64,000 nt of DNA from contig NC_135776.1 in NCBI RefSeq assembly GCF_028453695.1, forward strand, positions 8,006,663 to 8,070,662, read 5' to 3'. Under the pieces are notes generated by a model. It had not been told where the DNA came from, searched no databases, and saw nothing but the letters and a program-made list of their open reading frames with translations. This stretch comes from Augochlora pura. Its lineage: Eukaryota; Arthropoda; Insecta; Hymenoptera; Halictidae. Made by a program: the position numbers and the translations under genes. Shown one piece after another: positions 24,723 to 36,931 of the stretch (its first letter is position 1; each line of letters opens with the position of its first letter).

Positions 24723-26457
24723 TGGTTTTTTCATAATAATTGAAATATATTACTTTCTTGGGTAAATGTATGCAGACTGGCTAAAAAATGTTCGAAAATT
24801 ATGTTCCACCATATATTCTACTTCGATTTATGCGACTGTTATTCTTCGTAGCAAAAAATGATTCTCATAGACTTGAATGGATTTAAAAGAGACACAATAT
24901 CTGACGTTAATTGTATTTTTTGGACATGTTGAGATCATATAAAGGTTATTAAAATTTGTTCAATTAAAAACATACATATTACATTACTCCATTAATGCAT
25001 GTTCATATTTTCAGCAATATATGTAATAATCCATTTGCAGTTGACGAACCTTAAATTTCATAGATAAGTTAATTTTATTACTGCAACAATTGTCTTCTTG
25101 TTAAAATTTTAATCATTTTAGACGCTATAATAATACTCAATGATGAATTAAAAATGCATTCAGTGTAAAAGTGAAGATTTATTCTAGCTGCAAGTAATTC
25201 TTACTCAGTTCACTATAAGTTTCTTTGCAAAAAGAATTATTAGCTGCAAAATCAGAGAATTATCTGCTACGTGAATGTGAATTGAGCCACCAGTCTTTCT
25301 GGTGGTGAAACGTTCAAACTGATAGATAAACGTTATCGACTGATAAGCGAACCCCTTTTTGTGTGGAACCTTTTTACTTTGATATATATACTCCTGAGAA
25401 TTTTGCGAATATAAGAGCACAAATTAAAGGTGGATAATTGACCTTTGTGATAAATATATTTAAGTTTAGAGACAAGTTGAAAATTATATAAAGAACATTA
25501 TCAATTTCGTAAAGGTTCCTCAGATAAACTATAGCATGGATTTAAGATCCATACAGACATTGCATCTTATAGAATTTTCTGTCTCACTTTTTAAAGGTCC
25601 TAGACCCCCTTATCATTTTTGTCGCGACCAGCATTACCGATAGTTCGCGAAGAGTCTACATGTTAGCAGGAATCGAATATCCTATATACTTCGTTTCTGT
25701 TACGAATGCAGAACATTATTCGGAGCTAAGTCTAATAATATAATAGTATAATAGCATAATATCATAATAGTATGATAGTATAATAATATAAATAAATAAT
25801 AAAAATAAATAGTATAAATAGTTTATGTCGACTACCTCGAACACTCGCACATATTTAATAAAGGTACAAATATGACAACAGTTTTAATATTATGACGTAA
25901 TTGAAAAAATAATATAGTTTTTTCTAATATATAAAATGTCTATAGGGAAAACCGAAATTACACTTGCAACAACCCAATAGATGTTATCTAATAAAATTCA
26001 AGACTTTCGAGCTCGTTGAATCGTCGAGGCGAAGTATGTAGGTGAAAATTCAGAAGAGATTACAGAATAGCTACACCAGATCCGTAATTATAACAAAATA
26101 TTATTTTACAATTCCCCGGACAGTGGAACACGCCATCTTATACTACAGAAAACTCATCGAGAAAAGAAGACAAAACACGACACGTGAGAACTCCTTTAGA
26201 AGACATATTGCAGAACAATGGTACTATCTAAAACTTGCTACAGTACTCGAAACAAACCGAATTATAATAGTCTATTGTAACACTAATAAATCATAGAATG
26301 ATTGATGCGATTTTAAATACTGCATAAAAACATATCAGAAACTCATTTGTGAAGTAAAGGTATACGATTTTACATTGTTATTTGAATTTAGACCGTTTAC
26401 TTTACAGCAGGGCTATTTAATATGTGAAAGATCTATTTTTCCACAGCACTACTTCAC

Positions 26458-26668
26458 AGCCATTAGCTCGATGTAATTATAATAGATTTCGAATCTGTTA
26501 TAAAATGATCGAAGTTTCTTTCGATTTATAACCGATAGGAAATTTTCAAAATTACATCGATTGCCCGAGTCTCACCACGTGGAGGTTGCTGTGACTGGAG
26601 ACCCGAAAGGGAGTCAGAACAAAACCAGAATTCGTTATGGCTCCCTTTCCTGCAAACGTAGTTTTCGC
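26458..26668 (+). repeat. Duplicated block, copy 1 (with 27346-27577)
   Basis: Shared segments include CAGCCATTAGCTC, a nearly identical core of about 80 bases around TCACCACGTGGAGGTTGCTG, CGAAAGGGAGTCAGAAC and AATTCGTTATGGCTCCCTTT. GAAAGGGAGTC and GGCTCCCTTTC are partly complementary, so each copy could fold. The family is unknown to me. Confidence 0.75.
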
Positions 26669-26719
26669 TTACTTACTAACGCTTTCGCAAATAACTTAGC
26701 AACTAACACAACGCCTTAA

Positions 26720-26814
26720 CCCTTAGCGGACGACGACTTCTCCGACTTCTAGCCATTCGTCCTTGCCGCGCGAAACACAGTGACGACTGACAGTTGCCTC
26801 TCGTCCGTTAAGGG
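26720..26814. mobile_element. Small TTAA-type MITE
   Basis: Inverted ends CCCTTAGCGGACGA and TCGTCCGTTAAGGG. TTAA is intact on the left (26716-26719) and mutated to TTTA on the right. About 95 bp with no coding capacity. Confidence 0.65.
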
Positions 26815-27345
26815 TTTATAAATAACGCACGACTTAATATATAACGCACGCCTTAACCCTTAGCACTCGGCGCCATTATGGATGTTACCTACCAGCGCTT
26901 ATAAACAATTATATTATTATATAGTATACGATATATGTACATATATACATATATGTATATGTATATATAATATTGTTATAATAATATTCGATTTATATAA
27001 ATTTGTTGACATCGAGAAATAGTTGCAAATTGCTAATAAACTTTAATGATTAGTCATATACTAGAATTACGGTATCCCCTGAGAGGGGACAATGCATGCC
27101 TAAATATATAACACGCGCCTAAATAAAATATATGACACACGCCTTAATAAATAACGGAACGCTCGCATTCCTCGATGATTTTTCTGAAATTAGTAGAATC
27201 TTCATTATCGTTGTTTCTTCTTCATTTCCTAAAAGTTTCTATGGGCTTAAGTAAAAGAGAATACATATAAATAAGGAATAAAAAATACACACAAGAAAAT
27301 CAAATTTTACTTCATACTTAAAAGTACCCATCACCACGTCACAGC

Positions 27346-27577
27346 CATTAGCTCCATGTAATTGTCGATTTCGAATTAGTTGCAAACGAATTTACAGCTG
27401 ATTAGGAATCGAAAATTACATCGATTGCCCGAGTCTCACCACGTGGAGGTTGCTGGAGTGGAGACTCGAAAGGGAGTCAGAACGCAAACTGGTTAAATTT
27501 GTGGAATTCTTTCATTGTCATTGTATCTCTAAGAACGAAGCCGGAATTCGTTATGGCTCCCTTTCTCACAATGGTAA
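27346..27577 (+). repeat. Duplicated block, copy 2
   Basis: Second copy of the 26,458-26,668 block, about 890 bp downstream in the same orientation, with an extra segment of about 60 bases between GAGTCAGAAC and AATTCGTTATGG. Confidence 0.75.
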
Positions 27578-27597
27578 TTCATAACTAACTAACGCAC

Positions 27598-27740
27598 GCA
27601 CGCACACAATAATTAACCAAAACGCTCGCACGCGATTATATAGTAAAGCGCTCGCACGCGATTATAAAGTAAAGCGCTCGCACGCATTTATATAATAAAA
27701 CGCTCGCACGCATTTATAAAATAAAACGCTCGCACGCATC
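27598..27740. repeat. 28-bp tandem array (CGCTCGCACGC units)
   Basis: About five units of AACGCTCGCACGC followed by ATTTATAWARTAAA. The GC core contrasts with the AT-rich spacer. Confidence 0.85.
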
Positions 27741-28018
27741 CCACGGTGAATGATGATCCCACGGCGGCTGATCATTTGCTGAAAATTTCTGTGGACTTAA
27801 GTAAAATAAAGAATACATATAAATAAGATAAAAGTATTGAAAATTAACCATCAAAATCACACATTATAATAACACTAGCACAAACATACCATCATCAGCC
27901 ACGCATATAGATATATAGAAAAATACAAAGAAATGATCTATTTTCCATAATGATCAATGATCTATCATCAATCATCAAAAAGAAATCTTGATCTTTGAAT
28001 AGAAAACAGATGCTTAAC

Positions 28019-28270
28019 CTCTTAGGTACGACGCGCCACTATAGTGGCTTTCGCGAATGGTTCGTGCTTTACTCAATTGTTTTATTATTTATTAAAGCAA
28101 ACAATTAAAGTGAAAGTGTGTATATACAATATATTAAAAAAAGAATATATATTATTAATACTATATATAGATATACGGAAAAAAATATATTAAAAAATAT
28201 ATATTAAGAGAAAATGGTAATTTAATTACGAAAAACTTTATTTGTGCAAAATCCTGCCCTACCTAAAAGG
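28019..28270. mobile_element. TTAA-flanked MITE with CCTCTTAGGTA ends
   Basis: TTAA at 28015-28018 and 28271-28274 brackets ends CCTCTTAGGTA and TACCTAAAAGG. About 252 bp, no transposase. The ends resemble the 16,838 element (CCTCTTAAGG), suggesting one superfamily with several subfamilies. Confidence 0.75.
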
Positions 28271-28399
28271 TTAATAAATAACGTAACGCCTTAATAAATA
28301 ACGCGACGCGTTAGTAAGTACGCCTTCGATCAAATTCGTCCACTCAATATGTATTCTAAAAACAAACGCGCGAATGGACCGTGCTTGCGCAACACTATT

Positions 28400-30000
28400 T
28401 TCTGGAACAGACATTGCTGTTAAAAAGCAAACGCGATCAGTGCATTTTCTGTCGTGACACTAATTTATTTCATTGAAAATGGAGAACTCCCGTGCACTTT
28501 GATCTATTTCAACGCAACGCTAAAGGGAAATAGACGACGATGCAGCGATCCTTGGACCGGCTACCCGCAGTGTGGCATTTATCTCGGAACTCTAATGCAA
28601 CGCGTTGCAATTTTCGCGACTCTAAGACAACGCGTAAAAGAATCCTCGCAACACTATTATTTCGAGATAGCCTAGCGACAGAGGCTGTTCCCAACCCCTT
28701 GGAATCCACCCCGGATTCCTACGCTACGCACCACCCACCCGCCTGGACGTCGTAACGCCAGGACGGATGCACCCCTTCGTCCAGGACGGTGGTTCCAACT
28801 CGCTAAATAAAAATTCTACGAGCCGGCCGCCCTGGATATAGACCGAGATCTAGTAGCGCTGTCTTTTTTAGACAGAGATGGTGTTTCACGGTCTTATGCT
28901 GGCGAGGTCCGGTACCTCCGACTATCTCGTTTAGATAAACGCGATTTGAATCGCAACGCTAATTACTATTTCGCGAACTTGTAATTCTAATTCGACTCGC
29001 GACTCTAAGAAAACATCGCGAATGCCACGCTGCGGAGCGTTGCAGCTCCGGCATGGGCTCTAAAAACGAATGCAGCTACTGCAACGCGAACATTTCGCAA
29101 CGCTAACTTTGAAATTGATTCAAAGACAAACATTCTAATCTAAAAATCGCGATGTGCCCATCCGAGCTGTTCGTTGGGACGGCGAGGTCTGTCCATTGTT
29201 GCGGCGGCGGCGTGGGCGTCTGAAAAATCGAAAGGGAAGCTACTGCAACGCGACTATTTCAACGCAACGCTAATGCAACGAACAGAAATGCAAAAAATTA
29301 CTTTGGTTGTTCGAAGCAGCTGCTTTATTGACTATGAAAAATCTAAGGAAATTGGCAAGTTCAAACGCGATTAGTTCGCAACGCTACGTTCAATTTCTGT
29401 TCAAATATTTACTAAAACAACGCGTGATTAATTCGCAACGCTATGGCAAGTCACGGGTGCGCCCAACCGAGCCGATTGTTGCAGCAGCAGCATGGGCGTC
29501 TGAAAAGTCGAGAAGCAAACTACTGCAACGCGACTATATGAACGCAACGCTAATTCAACGAACAGAGATCCAAATGACAACTTTTCGAATGCAAATGGAG
29601 TTTGAGAAATCTCAGATATTGATCAACACAACGCGAGATTGTATTTATTCGCAACGCTATTTTTAAATCTACTATGAACAGCAAACAAGAGGAAATCGCG
29701 ATTATTTCATTCGCAACGCTATACTCTAGAGAATTTATTTCAATAGTAATGGAAATCGTGTCTATTTTATTTGGAACAGTAACTTTTATCTCTGTTCGAA
29801 ATTGACTAAAGCAACGCGTGGTCATTTCGCAACGCTACTTGCAAATCGCGAACGTGCCCATCTGCGCTGATCGTTGGGGCGGCGACGCCTGCCCATATAC
29901 TACTACTACTACTACTACAACTACTATTTTAACAAACGAGTACAGTGACAAAGTGGTAACGAAAATATGGTGGCCTCTCTCGACAGTTTGTCGGAGAGGA
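28400..30000. repeat. GCAACGC-rich repeat field
   Basis: The motifs CAACGCG and CGCAACGCTA recur dozens of times. A longer unit of about 300 bp appears at about 29,150-29,300 and 29,450-29,580, with a partial copy at about 29,845-29,900. Shared strings include GGGCGTCTGAAAA and CTACTGCAACGCGACTAT. A short (ACT)n tract lies at about 29,897-29,925. No frame is maintained between copies, so this is not a coding repeat. Confidence 0.7.
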
Positions 30001-31604
30001 CTCTTCGGCATTTAGCCTCTTCTTTCTTCGGCGATTCGCCTGATGAACCTAGAACCTTACACGTGCTCCGCAGCTAGTAGAAAACCAACGAATTCCGAAA
30101 CAAAAAACAATGTCTCGGAAAAAGCCGATAATCCTGCTGGTGCAATGGAGCCGGTATCGTTTCGTTTCGAAAGCCCTAATTCCCGCGCGTACGCGTTCGC
30201 GACCGCGGAAGCTAAGAGAATTTTCAAAGGATCGATTTCGAGCTATAACATCGAACGTCATGCACCGTTCGAATAAAGTTCGAATCGAACCCTTTGAGCC
30301 CTACCGGTGACTGACCGTCGGGCGAATCGCGGCCTACCCGAAAGAGAACGACGGTCAATCCCGGCCCTACCTAACAGTTCACACACACGCACACACGCTA
30401 AGGCAAGTTACCTAGCCTACCTAATCCTATATTTAAAAAATAGCAAAGCAATCACACCAACACATTCGCTTCACGATTAGCACACATACGCTGAGGAGCT
30501 AACCTGCGGAGAACGTCCCGGGACGCCTCTGACACCCCAACATGATCACATTCGTTCACAATTAAGGTACATGTTAGTTACTGAAATCGACTGACAATGG
30601 TAGCGATCATTGCGACTTTATACTAATTTACAGTTATGTTCTCGTGATTCTAATCGACTAGTAATAATGGTCGTTCTAGCACAAATACCATTTCGGTACA
30701 GTTACACTTTTAAACCATTTAAACCGATAAAAATAGAAAGTGAACATTCTATACATATTCCATAGAGATCCACGTTGCACGACGTAGATCGCACGGACTA
30801 TGTTCAACTCCATTGAATTATGATTTAAAAAAACCGACGCAAAATCCACTTCCTAATCACACACACGCACAAGTGGAAATTACGTCGTGCACGATGCGCT
30901 AGTCATTGTCAGTCGCTGGTTATCATTATTAAATACCGTTCCATGTATCATTGCTCGCACCCTCCCGAGTAACCTTGGGCACTCGAAGGGATTCGAGTAA
31001 CGTACATAGAACCTCAAATCTCTGAAAATCCTATCTAGAAAAAGTCATTAGTTCCGCGGACTAGGATTCTTTAAATTCTTTGAAAGATGATTATGTTTAA
31101 TAATAACATCAGAGCAATAATTCAAAAGTATGTTCAAATACTACATTTAATAATTTTATAATAACAGTTTCAGAATAATTTCAAAACATATTCAAAAACA
31201 TTTAACAATGAGATCATAGCAAGATAAAAAAAACTCTATTTTGAACTTTCATGAAATATATTTCACCTACCGCGAAACGTCCTTCTGCACATGATCTCGA
31301 ATGCGATTAAACGGAAGAAAGTTATTTAATATATTGGTACAGTAAATGTAGCAATATTATTTTTGTAATATTCGTCTTGCGACAATCGCGTGTTGCAAAA
31401 AATTAATTTTTCGCCAGCTTGAAGATAAAATTATTAGAACTTGAAATTACCGTAAAAAATCGCGACGTACAAAAAGACCCTACCTAACTAGGAAACAGAT
31501 TACCACTCAAAGGATTGCGAGAGCTATCCTTCGGTCACTGTACTCGTAAAAAATTCTACAATTTCTACGTAAAGAAAGTATTAATACTTTAAATGATCAC
31601 TCAC

Positions 31605-31637
31605 CACTTGATGGGAGGAGGGAGCTGCGTTAGAGTC
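31605..31637 (-). CDS. Candidate 11-codon micro-exon, unknown gene
   Basis: On the minus strand, an acceptor TTATAG precedes 33 bases encoding DSNAAPSSHQV, followed by a GTGAGT donor. It continues in phase 0 from the candidate exon at 31753-31820. It is too short for homology; support is only splice signals and frame. Confidence 0.35.
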
Positions 31638-31752
31638 CTATAACAGAAAGAAAAGCACAGAGATATTAAAATACGTTCAACATCGTTCATGAAATTACTA
31701 ATTTCTGCAAACTATTGCATACAATTTGCATATTGATCAAGGTTATACTTAC

Positions 31753-31820
31753 ATCCCTTCTTCCTTGACGAAGCTCTACCCGTTGCCTCTCGACCTCAGC
31801 CATGTACGTAGTCTCCAGTT
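31753..31820 (-). CDS. Candidate coiled-coil exon, unknown gene
   Basis: A minus-strand exon between a TGTTACAG acceptor and a perfect GTAAGT donor. It encodes ELETTYMAEVERQRVELR and QGRRD, helical and charged. It begins in phase 1, but the candidate exon at 36,932-37,055 ends in phase 0, so either an exon between them is missing or they belong to different transcripts. I do not recognise the protein. Confidence 0.4.
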
Positions 31821-33480
31821 CTGTAACAATAACAAGAAATTCGATTAAATTCAATCGCAAGACAATGTAATAATAAATTGGTGTAAATAAAGAAAGAACT
31901 ACGATGTACCATTTAGCGATCTTTGTTGATGCGACTGACCCTTTCTTAATAAGATTTCAATGGAAATTCTTGCAATGGTTAGCGAAAAAATACAACCGGA
32001 TATGGTAATCGAACCCCACGAATCAATTTAGAGAAATATACGCGAAGGATTTTCAAGCGAAGTTGACTTCAACCGATACAGCCGCTCTATTATAAATATT
32101 GCATCAAAATCGCGAAATCTGTAATCTCAAAGAATGACGATCTCAAAAAATGACGATCTTAAAAAAAGACGATCTCAAAAGACAACGATTTCAAGTGCAA
32201 TCTCACGCCCCAAGAATAAAATTTTCCGGACAATGACGCCGAACACGACCTTCGCGATCCGAGGCTGTTGAGCGATTGAGGGTCGAACTCACGGTCGCAG
32301 CCAAGTTACAACCCTGGATTAAATTCTCCGAAATGCGTGACGTAAATCGTGTAATACTGCGACGCCCTTCCCTTCGGTAGGACGTCTTGTAAACAAATCC
32401 TACTCTTCGAGCTACCGTGTGCCGAATTCCGAAATCCTTGTGACGTATTATTAACTGCGCCGAGTTAATTACGATAACAGGCGAACTTTCAGCCGGTGCG
32501 AAGAATACAATAACAATTTTTCATTGAGTCAGGTCGAAACTAGCTGCATGTTTACAACTAATGGAAAAAAGGGCCAGTCGTTCGTTCTTCATAATAAAAG
32601 ACGAATTTAAGACATTATTACGGGGCACGTATTAGCACGTTTCAGATAAACAGATTAATGTTATCAAATGGACAGCGTATTCACCTGATTCAAATCCAAT
32701 GGAGAACGTCTGAAATTCGTTTCAAGACGTTGCGGGACTAAAATATACGACAATTGCGGCCAGCAATGATATTCTTAAGGAAATTCTTCGGAAGCTAATT
32801 GAGAATATATCAAATCGCATTTTTCAGGTTATTACACCTACGATTTAGTCACCTACAAATTATTAACATACGTATATATCTGCATCTTTAACGATGTGGT
32901 GTTGATGCAACGATACCAAAATTAGTTTATATGAATCTATGTTCGCATCGACAGAAAATTATAATCAAACTCATTCGATATTCATTATTTCTCATACCCT
33001 TTCACCTTGTATAATCGACGTTTTTGTATTCTCATCCAGAAGTTCGAAATACTCAAAAATGTGGGTGACGTTATAGTTGCACGGTTTGCTGTCAACGCTT
33101 TGAATTTAGTCACCTCAGATGCACACTTTTTTCAGTTGCAGTTAGGTATATGTAGTTCTCTAGCTGACCGTTCTATTTAAATAGAGTCCGCTATCGTACG
33201 ACGGTATTTTTTGCAGAGTCGATAATTCAGGTGCAGAGATAGAAAAAAATATTGCACACATCTGATTGCAACAAAGAATAGTGTCAAACCAAACTCACAT
33301 TGGTTTGACATAACTGACAGCATACCATTTTTTGAAAGTACATTTTTGCCGCACTATGTTGCTACACAAATTACCGATACTTGTGAATCCACCGCCAGGA
33401 GACGCCACCGGGAACACTGTGACGACCACGACGTAATGTGACGTGCTGTAGTAACATGTGTGGCATTGTTGTGTACGGAA
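31821..33480. other. Non-coding stretch upstream of the BED-WDR12 gene
   Basis: Apart from the Tc1 fragment, I see no coding region. The last 300 bases before the ATG are the likely promoter and 5' UTR; no clear TATA or initiator was identified. Confidence 0.5.
32654..32833 (+). pseudogene. Tc1-type transposase C-terminal fragment, dead
   Basis: A 60-codon frame shows the Tc1/mariner superfamily signature around the last catalytic acidic residue: VIKWTAYSPDSNPMENV. A TGA follows where a tryptophan (TGG) is usual, and the frame then continues to ISNRIFQVI. The catalytic N-terminal part is not recognised nearby. It is a decayed relic; no function is inferred. Confidence 0.7.
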
Positions 33481-35793
33481 ATGGCTCAAATAATAGATAA
33501 TAACAACCCTGTTTTCATAATTTACGATATAGCTAATCAGTCAGGTAAGTCATGTGTTTAATAAGTAAACGAATGGATATTTTTATATCCACAAAATTTT
33601 GTAATACATAAATATGTTATTTTAGTGTCAAAAATAAATAATAATTGATATTTTATAGATCATGATTATGCTGCCGTGGAGAATGACCCCTCACCAGTGC
33701 CAGGTCCAAGCACTCACCAACAGACTGCACCTATTACAGATTTCAGTGATTGTAACAAATTAAGTAAGATATACGCTTAATACTTCTGTGTCAATTTTAA
33801 TATAAGAAAGGACATTTCTAGCTTTATGAAAGCATGATATTGTAGTATTAAAATCTACGAAATAATGAATTTTTTATGAATAGAAAATGCTACCAGTGTG
33901 GACCCTACCATGAAGAAAACATACAGGAGGCAAAGATTCCACAATAAGTGGTTTTGTGATGCTGCACTTGGTACGTGGGTACAGCCAGTCGATCAGGATT
34001 GTTATAAAGCTAAATGTATTGCGTGTCGTACAATTCTTGTGGCTGGAAGAAGTCAGTTATTGAAACATAGCAATACTGTCTTACACAAAGAAAATATGAT
34101 TAAAGCCAAAGAGGAGGGAAAACTACAGGAATTAAAGACATTAGATGATTTGCCTATTTCTAAATTTCAAAAAGATGTCAGATCATATGCTTCACTGGTG
34201 AAGAAACGGTTAAGGAGTTTGAATCTCGTATCAGAGACGAACGTGGAACGCGTGATCGCTGTATTATGTAAAAAAATCGACGAACTCGAGCAACAAGTAG
34301 CAAAAGATAGAATCGGTCCGCTTACGGAAATCGAACTTAAAAATGTCGATAAATACGTTTCTACAGAAGAATTAATGAATGTTGAACCAGAATCTCACAG
34401 CTCTCTTATACATAACGATTGGGTATCCGCTTTTGCAGTTTGCGAAAAATGGTTATTTCTATAGGTTATGAAGGTTATAATAATAACTTACGTAATATTT
34501 ATAAACAAAATTTCGGTTTTAATAGGATAATAACCGCTTGCGACGATAATACATTGCATATATGGTCGTATAAAGGAACACATTGTCTTGAAACTCCTGG
34601 ATTACATACGGCGCTCATTACGGCCCTAGCATGGATATCGCAGAATAAAGACGTTGCTAGCTTTGTTAGGTAAATCACAAATAGTAGTATGTATTTATTT
34701 AAAAAAATTTGTACCTATTATAAAAATGTTAAGCGCGTCGATAGATGGAACAGCTAGGATATGGTCCTGGAATATCACAGAAAATTTTGTGGAGTGTATA
34801 CATGTATGCAGAGATCACAAATATGGAATCGAAGCAGTCAGTGTTAATTACGACGAGACTATTATAGCTACCGCAGGACAGGATCGCACATTGAAACTTT
34901 GGTCTACATGTCAGTATAAACGAACATATCGTAACAGACTAAATAGCATATGATATATTTATTTATTTCTGTATTGTTATATTTAGTCACTCATGATGAA
35001 AACGAGAACGACAAATCTACATCTGAATGTGAAACAAAAGTAAGTTTAAATCACACAGATGCGAAAAATGCAATTGTAAGTTATGAATTTTGTACCTTTT
35101 ACTTTGTAATTTTATAGGTACACAAAAGAACAATGAAAGGTCATGAAGACATTGTCAGTAGTTTAGTGTGGTCGGACGATACTGAAATTATATCGAGTTC
35201 GCGGGATCACAAGATTATAATATGGGATTCGGAATTAGGTGAAATTAAACACGAGCTTATTGGTCATGACAGGTTTTTCGACATAGATTATTCGCCCTTA
35301 TGTCGCTCTGTAATAACAGCATCGTACGGCAGGCACATTAGGCTGTACGACCCGAGATACACAGGTACACTGACAATTTGCATTTTAATTATTTGCTAAT
35401 TATAACAAATTCTACAAATTGAATGCGATTTTTTTTAGAGGGCACGCTTTTAAGAACATTATTCACTTCTCCTTCTCAGACGCAGCGAGTGCTGTCTGTA
35501 AGGTGGTCACCCGTGAATGAGCATTTATTTATTTCAGCAGGCGATAACATGCAAGTTTGGGATACCAGAAAGTATGATAAATGAAATAAATCGTTACTAA
35601 GTTGTTGAACGAAGTGTGTAACATTGTGAAAAATTTTAAAACGATTGTTTCTAGCTCGAAAGCGCCATTATTTGACCTACTTGGAAACGAATCCTCATTA
35701 TCGTACTGTGATTGGTTGAATCCAAAATTCATGGTATTTGGAGGCAAAGAGAAAGTCGTCAGAATATTTAAATCAGAGCAAGTTCATTGTTAA
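33481..35793 (+). CDS. BED zinc finger fused to WDR12/Ytm1-like WD40 protein
   Basis: Nine exons (33481-33544, 33659-33763, 33884-34451, 34526-34669, 34734-34909, 34987-35039, 35118-35364, 35439-35571, 35655-35793) splice into one frame of about 542 residues, all phases closing. Residues about 75-130 form a BED-type zinc finger (C101-x2-C104-x13-H118-x5-H124, with NKWF and GTWVQP aromatic positions). A helical segment follows. From about residue 231 a seven-bladed propeller aligns blade by blade with WDR12 (LIHNDWVSA, SIDGTARIWSW, ECIHVCRDH, FFDIDYSPL, GRHIRLYDPR, NSKAPLFDLL, VVRIFKSE). WDR12 normally begins with a ubiquitin-like NLE domain that binds Midasin in 60S ribosome biogenesis; here only a trace of its last strand is seen. 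WDR12 is about 420 residues in human. This may be a diverged paralogue. The ATG was chosen as the first in frame (CGGAAATGG context). Confidence 0.85.
33884..34451 (+). CDS. BED zinc-finger exon of the WDR12-like gene
   Basis: This large exon holds the whole BED finger, a lysine- and glutamate-rich helix (SLVKKRLRSLNL ... KIDELEQQVAKD) and the first strand of the WD40 propeller. The fusion point therefore lies inside an exon, not at a splice boundary. It ends at a weak donor (GTTATT); the 74-base intron after it is required to remove an in-frame TAG at 34462 and to rebuild the tryptophan before IITACDDN. Confidence 0.8.
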
Positions 35794-35870
35794 TGACAAA
35801 CTGACGACACGAATCAGGAGAAATAAGAGATTCCGTTGTTTTGATGTATTTAATGTAATTGTTTAAATGA

Positions 35871-35876
35871 AATAAA
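35871..35876 (+). terminator. AATAAA signal of the BED-WDR12 gene
   Basis: A canonical AATAAA lies about 77 bases after the stop codon. Confidence 0.75.
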
Positions 35877-36931
35877 ACTCAATATTTTGTCACAGTATTA
35901 TTTACCAAATGAATCGTGCAATCACTAACAGAATCAGATAGAAACGAATAATCATGGTTACATCGATTACACTGTTGAGACGCGGACGTTTGTTAATGCG
36001 TTATCTTTTCTTTGTAGGTTTCCTATGTAATGACTATGAAATATTTTCGAATAAAATTGTGTAATACATGTTCTGTTTAATTTTTACGTAAAAAGTAATA
36101 TATTTTATAAATGGTATAGTTTAGTGAGAGTCTTACAGTCTCCGTGCTCGTATTGTTGTCACAAATTCGAATGGCTGTAGTTAAGGGTTAATAAAAACAC
36201 GCAATTTACTCTAAATCATGCCTTCAATGATTAAAAATTAAAAACATAGAGATTTCGATACGGTAGGTTTCTTCTAGATATTCCGCGATTCGTACAAGGT
36301 GTCTCAGAGAAGGGTAAGGCCTTGAAAAAGGTAATCTCTAGTCTTTTTCAACTAACTTCTTTCTTAACGAAAATGTTCATAGCGGCTTCATTAACAAGTT
36401 ACTAATGAAAACACGAGTAAACCAGAGCGTTAATACAACTAATGAACTTTGATACGATAGTACTCTGAGTCTGACGTAGTGTTAGCTTCGCGCCGAGCTC
36501 GAGTTATGTACAAACTTCATACCGATTCAAATATCCTAATTTGATTAAATGATTATGCACTGTTGTCTTGAAAATGTTAGGTGGCATCCGCTATCTCGCG
36601 CACACTGTATCGTGGATTTTCTAATATGTTTGTAGACCAGACTCATCATTTTCATTTAAGCGGTTAAGGAGTAATTAAAAGTAAACAGTGCTATAATTAC
36701 ATATTCTACTATCATAATAGTATAGTTATTATTTATTAAAATATAGTAATTTCAAATTAATCGTAGACTTGTACATGACTCGTGGTTGGTACGAAGCCAC
36801 CACTCCGCTATGCGTAGCATATCACAGCGCTAGAATTCGAGGTCTCGGATTGGCCAGTGTTTTTCGTTAATAACTCGTTATCAAAGCCGTGTAAAACACT
36901 CTCACAAAGGAAAAAAGTTACTTCAATTTAC
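35877..36931. other. AT-rich spacer
   Basis: No gene or clear repeat is recognised. A TTAAGGGTTAA at about 36,182 resembles a TTAA-element end, without a partner. Confidence 0.5.

Larger units (their letters stand above)
24745..31604. other. Intergenic repeat-rich region
   Basis: I recognise no gene here. The 24.75-26.4 kb part is AT-rich. From 26.4 to about 30.5 kb it is a mosaic of duplicated blocks, short arrays and TTAA elements, GC-richer than its surroundings. From 30.5 to 31.6 kb no structure is seen beyond a CA-rich stretch near 30,380. Confidence 0.6.

Noticed and set aside
27598..27740. Regular GC-core/AT-spacer repeats resembling a CRISPR array
   Set aside because: The spacers are nearly identical, there are no cas genes, and the context is a eukaryotic intergenic region; it is a minisatellite.
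30280..30300. GTTCGAATC-like string suggesting a tRNA T-arm
   Set aside because: No acceptor stem, D-arm or anticodon arm can be folded around it.
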